The notes under the pieces are model-generated. The model did no database searches, had not been told where the DNA came from, and was given only the letters and a program-made list of their open reading frames with translations. This document shows, piece by piece, positions 35,619-46,042 of a stretch of 64,000 nucleotides of DNA. Every line of letters begins with the position of its first letter. The stretch's first letter is position 1. This DNA is from Verrucomicrobiales bacterium (GTDB taxonomy: Bacteria; Verrucomicrobiota; Verrucomicrobiia; Limisphaerales; UBA9464), in contig JAIYBC010000068.1 in NCBI GenBank assembly GCA_027488845.1, forward strand, positions 1 through 64,000, written 5' to 3'. The translations under genes were made by a program, and so were the position numbers.

Positions 35619-38600
35619 ATGTCTGCTCTAATCGCTCCGCGCCGCAAACGCTGGCCCCTGATCACCGGGGCCGTGGTCGGCTCGCTCCTGGTCCTCTACT
35701 TCGTCCTCACCAGCGGCTTCTTCCTGCGGTCTGTGGTGCTCCCCCGGGTCTCCTCCGCCGCGGGAGTCGCGGTCGACGCCTCCGACATCTCCCTGAGCCC
35801 GTTTTCCTCGGTGGAGATCCGCAATCTCACCGTGACCGTTCCCGGCAAGGAATCCCTGGCGAAGGTCGACCTGATCCGCGCCCGCTACAGCCTGCTTTCC
35901 ATCCTCGGGGGCGACATCGACGTCTCGGAGGTCACGGTGGAGAACCCGGTGGTCACGCTGTTCGGCAAGGCCGACGGTTCGATGAACCTGCCCACCTCCT
36001 CCGCCAAGCCGTCCTCCGGCGCCGCCCCGGAGAAGGCCGGAACCGCTCCCCGGCTCAACCTGCGGAACATCCAGGTCAAGAACGCCGCCTTCCAGGCCAG
36101 CCTCGCGCAGACCAACGGCACCCAATCCGCCGAGGTCACCGGCTTCAACCTCACCCTGGACCGCGTGCTCTCCGGTTCGCCGGGCAAGCTGACCCTCGCC
36201 GCTAAGCTCGCCTCGAAGATGCCGGACCTTTCGGCGTTCTCCGGCGGGCTCGACGGCAACCTGACCTTCCAGCTTGATGCGAATCTCCAGCCGTCGTTGG
36301 TGAACGGATCGTTGGTGGCCCAACTGGCCTCGGCCAGCGGTGCACTGAAGGAGTTGGCCGGACTTCGTGCGCAGGTGGACGTCGACGTCACCGCCACCGA
36401 GGTGAAGCAACTGCGGCTCGGCTTCCAGCAGGGCGGCCAGTCCTTCGCCGACATCCGCCTCGCCGGCCCGGTCGACTTCGCCAAGAAGGAGGCCCGGATC
36501 AGCTACGCGATCGGGGGCATCGACCGGCGACTCGTGCGGTTGGCGGCACCGGCGTTGCCGTATGACCTCGGCAAGATGCTGGTGTCGGCCGAGGGACGCG
36601 TCGACCTCGGGCTTGGCGGGGATCTGGTGACCTCCCAGGGACGCCTGACGGTCAACGACCTCACCCTGGGCACCACCAACGGGACGACCCCGAATCTCCG
36701 GATCGGCCTCGACTACAAGGCCGGGGTGAATCTCGCCGAGAAGACCGCCGTCCTGGACCGCCTGGAGATCGCCGCGGTGCAGACCGGGCGCAATCTGGTC
36801 GCGGGATCGCTGGACCGCCCGATGAACCTCTCGTGGGACCGGGTGAGCAAGGGTTTCCGGGATTCGACGTTCAGCCTGAAACTGGACGGGCTCCAGACCT
36901 CCGATTGGGTGGCCGTGCTCGGAACCTCCGCGCCCACGGCGACGGTCTCGGCGGATCTCGTGCTCCGCTCGGACCGGGACGGCCGCGACCTGAAGGCGAG
37001 CCTGATCGGCAAGGTGGACAACGTTTCGGCCGCATTCGGCGACCGCCAAGTCCGCGGCGTGGCGGCGACCCTCCAGACGGAGGCGGTCATGCTCGAGTTT
37101 GCGGACTTCGGGATCTCCAAGCTGCTGCTGGAGGTTTCTCAGGGCGGGGCGGCCCTGCTTTCCCTGAATGGCACGTTGAACCACAGCCTGGTTCAGGCTT
37201 CGAGCGGGGCGCAGTTCAGCCTCAACCTGGATCTGCGGAGGTTCGCCGGAATCCTTCCCGTCGAGGGAATCGCGATCTCCGCCGGCAGCCTGAAGGCTTC
37301 CGGTGCGCTGTCCCTGAAGGATGGCACCACGAACGTCACCTCGGACATCACGATCGACAACTTCACCGGCGGAGTGGCCGGGATGGAATTCCGCGACTAC
37401 CGGGCCACCGTCGGGATTGCCGTCGACGCGTCGGGCGGGTCGCTCTCGATCCAGCGGATGGGCCTGACCGCCCAGAGCGGCTTCGCCGCGGGAGGCACCG
37501 TGGACGTCGCCGGTCGGGTCAACCTGAGCCGCGGCGGCGGCGAGATCGACTTCAAGATCGTCAACCTGAACGAGGCGGCGCTCGCGCCGTTCCTGGCACC
37601 TTCGCTCAAGCCCGGACGCCTGCGGTCGTTGGCCATCGACGGCACCGGCAAGGTCCTGGTCGCCCCCGGGTTCGACGCGGAGATCAGCTCCGAGATCCGT
37701 GTGGCCAAGTTCGTCGTGGAGGACGCCGGCGGACGTTTCCCTGCGGAGCCCCTCCAGTTGGGACTCGGCGTCGAAGGTGCCCGCAAGGGCGGTGTGATCG
37801 AGTTGAAGTCGGTCCGTCTCGACCTCGGGAAGACGACCAACGCCCTCAACCAGCTCACGCTCGCCGGCAGCGTCGACCTCTCGCCGAGCAACGCGGCTCC
37901 CAGTCGCCTCAGCATCCGCAGCGACGGCCTCGACCTGACTCCCCTCCACAACATCCTCGCCTCCGGCGGCACCACCGGAGCCCCTCCCGCCAAACCGGTG
38001 GTCGCGGAAGCCGGGAAATCCCCGTCGACCCCGCCCACCGAGCCCGCCCCGGTCGTCCTTCCGTTCCAGCGCTTCGACCTCGACCTCGACATCCGCCGCG
38101 TGGTCCTGGGCGAGATCGACATCGTCGGTTGGAAGACGGGCGTGGCGATCAAGGACGGCTCCGTTTCCCTCGATCCGTTCCAGCTGCAGCTCAACGGATC
38201 GCCGGTCTCGGCGAAGGCCTTGGCGGACCTCACGGTGCCGGGCTACCGGTACGACGTCGGCTTCAAGGCCGCCCCCATTCCCCTGGAGCCGATCCTCAAC
38301 ACGCTCCAGCCCGCCCGCCGCGGAATGGTGAGGGGAACGGTCCTGGCCGAGGCCAATGTGAAGGGGGCCGGCGTCACCGGCGCCTCGCTCGCGAAGAACC
38401 TGTCGGGTGCCGTCTCGTTCTCCGCCACCAACCTCAACCTGAGCCTCGACAACGTCACCAGCCCGCTCCTGAAGTCGGTGATCAGCGTGGTCACCTCGAT
38501 CCCGGCGCTGATCAAGAACCCGACCGGCAAGCTGGGCGACATGCTCGGCCGTGCGCTGGGTCGGGCCACGACCGGCTCCGACCCGTGGGCGGAGGAGTTG

Positions 38601-39122
38601 CATGCGCGTCCGCTGGACTCGGTCGTCGTCGCGGCCGACCTCGGCAACGGCGGCGTGCAGATCAAGACGGCCCGGGTCCAGAGCGCCGCGTTCCGGGCGG
38701 ATGCCTCGGGCGGACTCCGCTTCGCCCCGGTGCTCGACAACTCGCCCCTGGACATCCCCGTCGAGATCGCCCTCCAGCGGTCCCTCGCCGAGAAGGCGGT
38801 CCTCCTCGATCCGTCCGTGCCTGCCGACGCGCCCTACGCGCCGCTGCCACGGTTCCTGACCCTCAAGGGTTCCCTCGGCTCGATCCAGCCGGACATCAAC
38901 TACACCGCCGTGGCGGCCATGAGCGCCAAGAGCCTCGGACGTGCGGTCGGCGGCCTCGGTGGGAACGTCGGCAACAAGGTCGGCGGCGTCCTCGGTGCCT
39001 TGGGCAACGCCTTCGGCGGAAACAACGCCGCGGCCTCGACCAATTCCCCGGCCAAGTCCACCAACGCCCCGGCCAATCCCGTGGGCGACCTCCTGCGTTC
39101 CCTGGGACGCCCGAAGAACTGA
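35619..39122 (+). CDS. giant AsmA/TamB-like envelope protein
   Basis: A 1167-residue protein with one N-terminal transmembrane helix (about residues 13-35), then an almost wholly beta-strand-rich periplasmic region. The opening [20 protein letters not shown] is the usual AsmA-type start, and '[20 protein letters not shown]'-like repeats recur. AsmA/TamB family proteins are thought to form long grooves that move phospholipids between membranes. Around residue 990 comes an AsmA C-terminal-like segment ([19 protein letters not shown]). The tail after about 1105 is Gly/Asn/Ala-rich and looks disordered. The specific role is inferred. The M20 peptidase gene follows after 26 bases. Confidence 0.85.
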   Translation: MSALIAPRRKRWPLITGAVVGSLLVLYFVLTSGFFLRSVVLPRVSSAAGVAVDASDISLSPFSSVEIRNLTVTVPGKESLAKVDLIRARYSLLSILGGDIDVSEVTVENPVVTLFGKADGSMNLPTSSAKPSSGAAPEKAGTAPRLNLRNIQVKNAAFQASLAQTNGTQSAEVTGFNLTLDRVLSGSPGKLTLAAKLASKMPDLSAFSGGLDGNLTFQLDANLQPSLVNGSLVAQLASASGALKELAGLRAQVDVDVTATEVKQLRLGFQQGGQSFADIRLAGPVDFAKKEARISYAIGGIDRRLVRLAAPALPYDLGKMLVSAEGRVDLGLGGDLVTSQGRLTVNDLTLGTTNGTTPNLRIGLDYKAGVNLAEKTAVLDRLEIAAVQTGRNLVAGSLDRPMNLSWDRVSKGFRDSTFSLKLDGLQTSDWVAVLGTSAPTATVSADLVLRSDRDGRDLKASLIGKVDNVSAAFGDRQVRGVAATLQTEAVMLEFADFGISKLLLEVSQGGAALLSLNGTLNHSLVQASSGAQFSLNLDLRRFAGILPVEGIAISAGSLKASGALSLKDGTTNVTSDITIDNFTGGVAGMEFRDYRATVGIAVDASGGSLSIQRMGLTAQSGFAAGGTVDVAGRVNLSRGGGEIDFKIVNLNEAALAPFLAPSLKPGRLRSLAIDGTGKVLVAPGFDAEISSEIRVAKFVVEDAGGRFPAEPLQLGLGVEGARKGGVIELKSVRLDLGKTTNALNQLTLAGSVDLSPSNAAPSRLSIRSDGLDLTPLHNILASGGTTGAPPAKPVVAEAGKSPSTPPTEPAPVVLPFQRFDLDLDIRRVVLGEIDIVGWKTGVAIKDGSVSLDPFQLQLNGSPVSAKALADLTVPGYRYDVGFKAAPIPLEPILNTLQPARRGMVRGTVLAEANVKGAGVTGASLAKNLSGAVSFSATNLNLSLDNVTSPLLKSVISVVTSIPALIKNPTGKLGDMLGRALGRATTGSDPWAEELHARPLDSVVVAADLGNGGVQIKTARVQSAAFRADASGGLRFAPVLDNSPLDIPVEIALQRSLAEKAVLLDPSVPADAPYAPLPRFLTLKGSLGSIQPDINYTAVAAMSAKSLGRAVGGLGGNVGNKVGGVLGALGNAFGGNNAAASTNSPAKSTNAPANPVGDLLRSLGRPKN

Positions 39123-39148
39123 GCCGACCTACCCGATTTCCCGACACC

Positions 39149-40525
39149 ATGAGTGCCGTCCTAGACCACCTCGCAGCCAACGCGTCCCGTCATGTCGACG
39201 AGTTGTGCGCCTACCTCCGCTTTCCCAGCGTCAGCGCCCAGGAGAAGCACGCCCCCGACCTCCGCGCCGCGGCCGACTGGGTGGCGTCGCGTCTGCGGGG
39301 TCTCGGATTGGACACGACCCTCCACGAGACCGCCGGCCATCCGATCGTGGTCGCCCGCACGCTCCCTCACGACCCGGCCAAGCCGACCTTCCTCGTCTAC
39401 GGCCACTACGACGTCCAGCCGCCGGAACCGTTCGAGCTCTGGAAGACGCCTCCCTTCGAACCCCGCATCGAGGACGGCAACGTCTACGCCCGCGGTTCCT
39501 GCGACAACAAGGGCCAGCACCTCGCCCACATCCACGCCGTCGAGGCCTACGTCCGCACGGGCACCCCGCTGCCGTGCAACCTGACCTTCCTCATCGAGGG
39601 CGAGGAGGAGGTCGGCTCGACCCATCTCTACTCGTTCCTCCCCGCCCACAAGGACCTGCTGGCCTGTGACGCCGTGGTGATCTCGGACAACGGCATCCCC
39701 TCCCTGACCCATCCGGCGCTGACCTACGCCCTGCGGGGCATCGTCGCCTTGGAGGTCCGTGTCGACGGCCCCGACCGCGACCTGCACTCCGGTCTCTTCG
39801 GCGGCAGCCTGGAGAATCCCGCGTTCGCCCTGTGCTCGATCCTCGCCGGGTTGAAGGACTCCAAGGGCCGGGTGTCGGTGCCGGGTTTCTACGACGACGT
39901 CGCCAAGCTCTCGAAGTACGAGCGGGCCCAGATGGCGAAGATCCCGTTCAACGAGCGGCGCTACGCGAAGTTCCTCGGCGTCCCGCAGGTCACGGGCGAA
40001 GCCGGCTTCACGACCAACGAACGCCGTACCGCGCGACCGACGATGGAAATCAACGGGCTCACCAGCGGTTACCAGGGACAGGGCAGCAAGACCATCGTGC
40101 CGTCCTGGGCCAGCGCGAAGCTGACCTTCCGCCTGGTGCCGAACCAGAAGCCGTCCCGCGTGCTCGCGGCGATCCGTCGCCGGCTCAAGGAACTCTGCCC
40201 GCCCACCGTCCGCCTGAGCATCACCGACGGCCATGGCGGAGAGCCGTACCTGGTCGCGCCGGAAGGCCCCCTGGTTCAGGCCGGCCTGAAGGCGATGTCC
40301 GGTGGATTCGGCCGCGAGGCGCTCCTGATGCGCGAGGGCGGGAGCATCCCGATCGTCTCGGCGTTCCGGAAGCACCTGAAGGCGGACACGCTGCTCTTGG
40401 GCATGTCGCTGCCCGACGACAACCCGCATTCCCCGAACGAGAAGTTCAGCCTCGAGGCCTACACGAAGGGCATGCGGATGGCCGCGCTGCTCTGGCCGGA
40501 ACTCTCCGCGGCGGTGCGTTCCTGA
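39149..40525 (+). CDS. M20 family dipeptidase
   Basis: A 458-residue zinc metallopeptidase. The metal ligands and catalytic residues are in order: His/Asp in VYGHYDVQPP, bridging Asp in GSCDNKG, general-base Glu pair in IEGEEEVGS, Asp in VISDNGIPS and the last His in DDNPHSPNEKF. A dimerisation insert covers about residues 190-370. Family members (carnosinase-like) release amino acids from dipeptides in the cytoplasm; exact substrate unknown. It lies 26 bases after the AsmA gene and 16 before the CobW GTPase gene, so the three may be co-transcribed. Confidence 0.93.
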   Translation: MSAVLDHLAANASRHVDELCAYLRFPSVSAQEKHAPDLRAAADWVASRLRGLGLDTTLHETAGHPIVVARTLPHDPAKPTFLVYGHYDVQPPEPFELWKTPPFEPRIEDGNVYARGSCDNKGQHLAHIHAVEAYVRTGTPLPCNLTFLIEGEEEVGSTHLYSFLPAHKDLLACDAVVISDNGIPSLTHPALTYALRGIVALEVRVDGPDRDLHSGLFGGSLENPAFALCSILAGLKDSKGRVSVPGFYDDVAKLSKYERAQMAKIPFNERRYAKFLGVPQVTGEAGFTTNERRTARPTMEINGLTSGYQGQGSKTIVPSWASAKLTFRLVPNQKPSRVLAAIRRRLKELCPPTVRLSITDGHGGEPYLVAPEGPLVQAGLKAMSGGFGREALLMREGGSIPIVSAFRKHLKADTLLLGMSLPDDNPHSPNEKFSLEAYTKGMRMAALLWPELSAAVRS

Positions 40526-40541
40526 CCGGGACCCGGAACCC

Positions 40542-41546
40542 ATGGAGCCATCCCACGTCGACCGCCGGATCCCGGTGATCCTCCTCACCGGATTCCTCGG
40601 TGCGGGGAAGACCACGCTCCTGCTGCGCTGGCTCCAGGAGTCGCCGGCCACGGGACTGCGTCTCGGGGTGGTGATGAACGAGTTCGGGCTCGAGAGCGTG
40701 GACAGCCAGATCCTCGAACGGCCCGGACTTCCGGTGCGCGAGGTCAGCGGCGGGTGCGTCTGCTGCGCGCCCGACAGCGAACTGGACCGCGCCGTCCGGC
40801 AGTTGGCCGAGTCCGGCGACTGCGACTACGTGGTGGTGGAGACCAGCGGCCTCGCCGATCCCGACAACGTGATCGACGTGCTGACGGATCCGGAACTGCT
40901 CGACGTGACGCGCCTGCAGGCGGTGGTGACGGTCGTCGACGGGCCCTGGTACGCGCGGCCCTCCGAAGGCGGCGACATCGGGGAACGCGTCCTCGCGCGG
41001 CGGCAGATCGAGTTCGCCCACGTGGTCGCCCTGAGCAAATGCGACCGGATGTCCGCGGAGGACGTGCAGGCCGCCTCGGCGGCGATCCGGGCGGTGAACG
41101 CGTCGGCGGAACTGGTCCGGTTGCCGTACGGCCTGCCGGAGATCGGGCTTCTCCTGGATCGGCCGGCGGGTGAGATGCGGATCGAGTTGGACGCAACTCC
41201 CGCTGCCGAGGCGACCGGTCACCTGCACCACTCCTATCGCAGTGTGACCTGGCGGTTCCCGGCACCGGTCGAACGTCCGGCCTTCGAGCGGTTCCTGACC
41301 CGGCTGGACCCGAAGGCGGTCGTGAGGGCGAAGGGCTTCGTCCGCTTCACCCATGCGCCGACGAAGCTGCACCTCTTCCAGACCGTGTGGGGGCACCATC
41401 TCATCGAGGAGTTTCCCCACACGCCCGCCCCGGATCCCGTGGCCGTGCTGATCGGACCGTCCCTGGATCCGGAGACCCATCGGCTGGCGCTCCGCGAACT
41501 CGTCTTCGGCAAGGGAACCCGGACCTTCCCTGTGCGAAACGGGTGA
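40542..41546 (+). CDS. CobW/COG0523 family GTPase
   Basis: A 334-residue P-loop GTPase of the metallochaperone group. Walker A is GFLGAGKTTLL near residue 17. The metal-binding motif GCVCC is near residue 68, between Walker A and B. The base-recognition motif is ALSKCDR near 165, a variant of NKxD. The C-terminal CobW domain has the RAKGFVRFTHAPTKLHLFQ segment. Members deliver zinc or cobalt to target enzymes; here the neighbour is a metal-dependent M20 peptidase, a possible client (inference). Confidence 0.9.
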   Translation: MEPSHVDRRIPVILLTGFLGAGKTTLLLRWLQESPATGLRLGVVMNEFGLESVDSQILERPGLPVREVSGGCVCCAPDSELDRAVRQLAESGDCDYVVVETSGLADPDNVIDVLTDPELLDVTRLQAVVTVVDGPWYARPSEGGDIGERVLARRQIEFAHVVALSKCDRMSAEDVQAASAAIRAVNASAELVRLPYGLPEIGLLLDRPAGEMRIELDATPAAEATGHLHHSYRSVTWRFPAPVERPAFERFLTRLDPKAVVRAKGFVRFTHAPTKLHLFQTVWGHHLIEEFPHTPAPDPVAVLIGPSLDPETHRLALRELVFGKGTRTFPVRNG

Positions 41547-41735
41547 CATTGCAGCGGGTTGTCTGTGGTCCGTTGTCCGTCGGCGGATCTTGGCGCCTTG
41601 GCCACGGCATCTGCTCTCTCCTGCTTGGCCGTCGATGACCTGGAATCCGGGACCGTGCGAAATGGGCAAGGAGTCCCTGCAAAGGAATGGGCCCGTGCAC
41701 GTCACCGGCCGCGGTCCGAACGCTTCCCACCCCGT

Positions 41736-42992
41736 TCAGGAATGGCGGTCCGGGGAGAGCATCCGGGATTCGAAGCCGGCGGGTTGGCCGGTCAGGATTC
41801 CGGCCACGATCTTCCCGGTCACCGGCGCGAGGCTGAGGCCCATCATCGCATGGCCGGTGGCCAGGGTCAGGTTGGAGCGGCAACCGGTGCGGCCGATGTA
41901 GGGCAGGCCGTCCGGTGAGCAGGGACGGAGTCCGCGCCAGGGTTGGATGCCCTCGAAGTCGGCCGGCCCGAACTCGGGGTAGTATCGGGACACGGCCTTG
42001 ATGATTCCCCGGACCCGCACCGGATCGATACCCTCGTCGAGCCCGGAGAGTTCCATCGTCCCGCCGAAGCGGAGCGAGGAACCCATCGGGGTCACCGCGA
42101 CGCGGGCTTCGGTGAAGATGGAGCAGAGGGTGGGAAGACGTCGTGGCGAGGGCAGGGTGAGGCTGTAGCCCTTGCCGGCCTGGATCGGGAGACGGAGATC
42201 CAGCTTCGCCGCGGTGGCCGGCGACCAGGAACCGCCGCACAGGAGGAACTCGTCGCCGGCGACCTCGCCGTTGGTCGTGATGACCCGCTCGATGCGTTGT
42301 CCCGAGGACTTCCAGTCCAACGCCTCGCTGGACCAAAGGAACCGGGCGCCGAGCCGGTCGAGTTCCCGCTTGAGTCCACCCATGAAGCGGTCGGGGCTGA
42401 GATGGCAGTCGAGCGGGTAGTGGACCGCGCCGGCGATGTCCATGCGGACACCGGGCTCCAGGGCGGCGGCGGCGGCGGGATCGAGGACGTCGGCGGGGAT
42501 CCCGAGCTTGCGGGCCTGTTCGGCGCCCTTCGCCTCCTCCTCGAGGCCGTGGGGCGTCCGGCAGAGCATCAGCAGTCCCTTGCGGACGAGGCCGAAGTCG
42601 TTGCCGGGGAGTTCGGCCAACTCCTCGAAGGCGGAACGGCTCGCGAGGCTGAGGTCACGGATCAACGGCGCCGAAGCCTGGACGTGCGCCGCGGTCGAGG
42701 AACGCCAGAACCGGTAGGCCCAGGCGATCAGCGAGGCGTCGAGGCGGGGACGGATGTAGAACGGGGACTCGGGGTTCCACATCCACTTCAACCCGAGGGC
42801 CACCATGCCGGGAGCGGCGAGCGGCACGAAATGGCTCGGCACGATCATGCCGGCGTTGCCGAAGGAACAGCCGTCGCGCGACTCGGGGTTGCGGTCGACG
42901 ACCGTGACCTGGAGCCCGGTCTTGGCGCAATAGTAGGCGCAACTCAGTCCGATGACCCCGCCCCCGACGATGACGACATGCTGCTGCTTCAC
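41736..42992 (-). CDS. FAD-dependent amino-acid dehydrogenase (DadA-like)
   Basis: A 418-residue flavoprotein of the DAO superfamily. The FAD-binding motif VVIVGGGVIGLSCAYYCAKT is at residues 6-25. DadA-like features are DGCSFGNAGMIVPSHFVPLA near 45 and the C-terminal GLRPCSPDGLPYIGRT and TGHAMMGLSLAPVTGK. It probably oxidises D-amino acids or proline-type substrates at the membrane. The start is the GTG at 42992 (peptide MKQQHVVIVGGG); ATG-initiated extensions lack family sequence. The gap upstream carries an inverted repeat of the intergenic family. Confidence 0.9.
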   Translation of the reverse strand: MKQQHVVIVGGGVIGLSCAYYCAKTGLQVTVVDRNPESRDGCSFGNAGMIVPSHFVPLAAPGMVALGLKWMWNPESPFYIRPRLDASLIAWAYRFWRSSTAAHVQASAPLIRDLSLASRSAFEELAELPGNDFGLVRKGLLMLCRTPHGLEEEAKGAEQARKLGIPADVLDPAAAAALEPGVRMDIAGAVHYPLDCHLSPDRFMGGLKRELDRLGARFLWSSEALDWKSSGQRIERVITTNGEVAGDEFLLCGGSWSPATAAKLDLRLPIQAGKGYSLTLPSPRRLPTLCSIFTEARVAVTPMGSSLRFGGTMELSGLDEGIDPVRVRGIIKAVSRYYPEFGPADFEGIQPWRGLRPCSPDGLPYIGRTGCRSNLTLATGHAMMGLSLAPVTGKIVAGILTGQPAGFESRMLSPDRHS

Positions 42993-43093
42993 AGTGTGGA
43001 AGGAGGTTCCACCGGGGTCGCGGGAAGGTCTTGCATGGAATCCCGGTGCATCCGGAAAAGGCGGCACACCGGCTCAGGAACGAAGACCGACCT

Positions 43094-43192
43094 CACGCAA
43101 ATTCGCAAAGACGCCAACGGTGCGGAGACTCGTTCCTGAAGGGCGCTACGGTGGCTTCGTCCCACTCCAAGGCGTCTTTGCGGTTTCGCGTG
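43094..43192. repeat. intergenic inverted repeat with near-identical 22-bp arms
   Basis: The left arm (43094-43115) begins CACGCAAATTCGCAAAGACG. The right arm (43171-43192), reverse-complemented, begins CACGCGAAACCGCAAAGACG. They match at 19 of 22 positions with a 55-base loop. It lies in the gap between the haem-domain gene and the DadA-like gene, both on the minus strand. It is the clearest member of the family also at 10374-10511 and 57378-57505. Confidence 0.7.
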
Positions 43193-43237
43193 CCGATCGC
43201 TTCTGCATCGGCTGCTCGGACGCCAGGCCGACGGAAT

Positions 43238-43266
43238 CCCCGTCCGGCGACCTGTGCCGGACGGGG
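43238..43266 (-). terminator. strong hairpin after the haem-domain gene
   Basis: A perfect 11-bp stem CCCCGTCCGGC (43238-43248) / GCCGGACGGGG (43256-43266) with a 7-nt loop starts 25 bases beyond the stop of the minus-strand gene. On that strand it is followed by ATTCCGTC, a weak T-run. It is the likely terminator of the haem-domain gene. Confidence 0.5.
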
Positions 43267-43290
43267 AGTGAACCTGCCTTGGCAAAACGC

Positions 43291-45819
43291 TCAGCGTTTC
43301 GCGGTGGCCTGGCCACCGGAGAGCAGGTAGGCCAGCAGATCGAGGATCTCGTCCTTCTGGAGCGTGTTCAGCAGGCCTTCCGGCATCGGTGAGACCTTGG
43401 AGTTCTCGATGCTTTCGATGTCCTTGCGGTTCACGTTGGTGAAGCCGTTGGGGTCGAACATGTCGGTCATCATCATGATGCCGTCGCCGTTGAGGTTGGC
43501 GACGCGGCCGATCACGGTGCCGCCATCCTTCTTGGTGATGACCACCTGGCCGTACTGGTCGCTGATCTCCTTGCCGGGATCGACGATGGACTCGAGCAGG
43601 TCATGGGGGCTGAAGCGGCCGGAGACGCCGGTGAGGTCGGGTCCGACGGCGCCGCCTTCGGTGGCGAAGCGGTGGCAGTTGAAGCATCCCACCGCGCCGA
43701 AAAGGGAGCGTCCGCGCTCGAGGTTGCGTCCGGAGCGGAGGCTCTTGGCGAGCGAGCCGTCGAAGTCCGCCATGGCCCATTCCTTCACCGTGGCCCGGCC
43801 GGCGAGCAGGTTCTCCAGGACGTTGCGCTTGGGCGGTTGGGCGTTGAGGACGTCGGCGAGCTGGGTCTTCTCGGAGGCCGAGAGGGTGGCGACGGCGTCG
43901 TTCTTGATGTCGCGCAGGAAGCCCGAGAGCGAGGAGCCGCCGCGGAAGTTGGCGGCCTTGAGGAACCAGGCGAAGTAGGCGCGCCGCTGTTCCAGGGTCC
44001 AACCGGACTTCAACATCCGGAGCGCGCGGGCGAGGTCCAGCTGTTCTTCCTGGGAAGGCGCCGAGGCGAGGGCGGCGGAGAGCTTGCCGGCGGCCGAAGG
44101 CGTCTCGAGATAGACCAGCATCGGGGCCAGCTCCGCGTTGAGGAAGCGGTTCTTCGAGGGGAACAGCGGTTCGAACTTCCTTCCGAGCGCCGCGACCGTG
44201 GCCGCGTCCGGGCGACCGAGACGGGTCATGGCGAGGCTGTAGGCGCGGAGCAGGTCCAGCTGCTGACGGGTGTCGAGGCGGTTCCAGTCGATGCGATCGA
44301 GGGCGGCGAGCAGACGCGGCTGCAGGGTGGCGTCCGGGGACGGGTCGGTCGGCTTGCGATGCGGGGCGTCCTTGCCGCTGACGCGGGCGAGGGCCATCGC
44401 GGACTGGATGAGGCGGTCGGGGTTGGACTCGGACAGCGCGCGGTCGGTCCAGGCCGACGGCGCCTGCCATTCGAGGGCCACCCGGGCCGCGAAACGGAGT
44501 GCGCGATCCTTGCTGCCAAGCGCCTTCCAAACGGTGTCGAGGTTGGACTTGGAAGGGCTGTCGACGAAGCGGCCATGGAGCGCCTCGAGCTCGCGGCGGG
44601 CGGCAAGCGCGGTGTTGCGGCGCTTGTTGGGGACGACCGGGGCGGTGGACTCGGTGCCGGTGTAGGTCACCCGGTACAGCGCGGACTGGGTGCGGCGTCC
44701 GCCGATGGCGAAGTACATCGCGCCGTCGTTGTGGACGACGATGTCGGTCAGGGGCAGCGGGGAGCCGGAGATGAACTCCTCGCGGGTTCCGGTGTAGCCG
44801 GCGCCGTCCTGCTTCAGGTGGACGGCGTAGAGCTTGCCGTAGCTCCAGTCGTTGATGAAGAGGGCGTCCTGGTATTTGGCGGGGAACTTCGCGCCGTAGC
44901 CGAACGTGACGCCGGTCGGGGAGCCCGGGCCGATGTCGACGACCGAGCCGACGCTGTCGGCGTAGTAGGCGGGCCACTTGCCGGCGCCGCTGCGCCAGCC
45001 GTACTCGCCGCCGCTGACGACGTGGTTCACGCGGGTCGGACGGTACCACGGGGTGTTCATGTCCCACTCCATGTCGGCGTCGTAGGTGAAGAGCTCGCCG
45101 TCGCGGTTGTAGGCGGCGTCGTACTCGTTGCGGAATCCGGTCGCGACGAGGTCCCACTGCTTGCCGTCGGGATCCGTCCGGGCGATCCAGCCGCCCGGCG
45201 CGAGCACGCCCTTCATGAAGCCGTTGCCGTCCCAGAGCCGCTGGATGAGATGATCCTCACCCCAGATCGGCCGCATGTGCGTGGAGGCCATCTCGGTGAG
45301 GCGGGTCTGGTTCCCGATCACCAGCGTGAGGGACTTCTTGTCCGGAGACAGGAGTATCGCGTGGGGACCGTGCTCACCGCCGCCGTCGAGCTTGCGGAGC
45401 AGTTCGACGGAATCGAAGCGGTCGTCGCCGTCCGTGTCGCGGACGCGGTAGAATCCGCGGCCCTGGAGCGTCTCCTCGTTGACCATCACGTAGAGGCTGT
45501 CGAAGGCGTAGAGCAGGCCGTGTGCGCCGCCGATCTTCAGGTCGATGTTCTCTATGGCGGGTTCCGCGGTCGTTCCGACGGCGGGGAGGGTGAGGCGGTA
45601 GAGCTTGCCGTACTGGTCCGAGACGATGAGGCGACCCTTCGGATCGGAGCACATCGAGACCCAGGAACCCTTCTGTTCCTTGGGCACGGTGTAGAGGAGT
45701 TCGGCCTTGAAACCGGACGCGATCTTCAGCGCATTGACCGGGGTGGCGCCTTGGCCGAGGGCGGCGATGGAGGCCATGGCGCCGAGGGCGGCGGACCAGA
45801 CGACGTGACGGGGGGACAT
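43291..45819 (-). CDS. secreted propeller/HEAT protein with Verrucomicrobium-type haem domain
   Basis: An 842-residue exported protein with a signal peptide (residues 1-24). An N-terminal NHL/sorbosone-dehydrogenase-like propeller (about 25-430) has repeats such as DPKGRLIVSDQYGKLYRL and WDGNGFMKGVLAPGGWIART. A helical HEAT-like region follows (430-710). The C-terminal putative haem domain (TIGR02603-type) holds the c-type motif CFNCH, then SIVDPGKEISDQYGQVVITK and the closing MPEGLLNTLQKDEILDLLAY. Such proteins are abundant in PVC bacteria and probably act in periplasmic electron transfer or sugar oxidation; no substrate is assigned. Start chosen at the ATG at 45819. Confidence 0.88.
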   Translation of the reverse strand: MSPRHVVWSAALGAMASIAALGQGATPVNALKIASGFKAELLYTVPKEQKGSWVSMCSDPKGRLIVSDQYGKLYRLTLPAVGTTAEPAIENIDLKIGGAHGLLYAFDSLYVMVNEETLQGRGFYRVRDTDGDDRFDSVELLRKLDGGGEHGPHAILLSPDKKSLTLVIGNQTRLTEMASTHMRPIWGEDHLIQRLWDGNGFMKGVLAPGGWIARTDPDGKQWDLVATGFRNEYDAAYNRDGELFTYDADMEWDMNTPWYRPTRVNHVVSGGEYGWRSGAGKWPAYYADSVGSVVDIGPGSPTGVTFGYGAKFPAKYQDALFINDWSYGKLYAVHLKQDGAGYTGTREEFISGSPLPLTDIVVHNDGAMYFAIGGRRTQSALYRVTYTGTESTAPVVPNKRRNTALAARRELEALHGRFVDSPSKSNLDTVWKALGSKDRALRFAARVALEWQAPSAWTDRALSESNPDRLIQSAMALARVSGKDAPHRKPTDPSPDATLQPRLLAALDRIDWNRLDTRQQLDLLRAYSLAMTRLGRPDAATVAALGRKFEPLFPSKNRFLNAELAPMLVYLETPSAAGKLSAALASAPSQEEQLDLARALRMLKSGWTLEQRRAYFAWFLKAANFRGGSSLSGFLRDIKNDAVATLSASEKTQLADVLNAQPPKRNVLENLLAGRATVKEWAMADFDGSLAKSLRSGRNLERGRSLFGAVGCFNCHRFATEGGAVGPDLTGVSGRFSPHDLLESIVDPGKEISDQYGQVVITKKDGGTVIGRVANLNGDGIMMMTDMFDPNGFTNVNRKDIESIENSKVSPMPEGLLNTLQKDEILDLLAYLLSGGQATAKR

Positions 45820-46042
45820 GCGGCGAAAGACTGTTGGAAAAGCCGACACGTCGACAAGTCCACAGGCGTTCCCCGGAGGGGATTCCGTTTTGGAAATCCC
45901 CGAACGCCCCAGGGCCGATCGACATCGGCCCGGCGAATCGTGCAACGGATGCGGAGAACCGATCGGCGGCAATCGAAGAAAAGGGACCGGCCCGCCAAGC
46001 CGCGAAGCCGCAGCGGGTCCCTCCTCGCTCCCGTGGAATGGC

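Noticed and set aside
35628-38603. 991-residue minus-strand frame opposite the AsmA gene
   Set aside because: Shadow frame; the plus-strand protein has a membrane helix and family pattern.
36833-39148. plus-strand frame running through AsmA in another phase into the M20 peptidase gene (about 770 extra residues)
   Set aside because: Only the part from the ATG at 39149 is peptidase; the rest is out-of-frame AsmA, rich in Arg/Pro.
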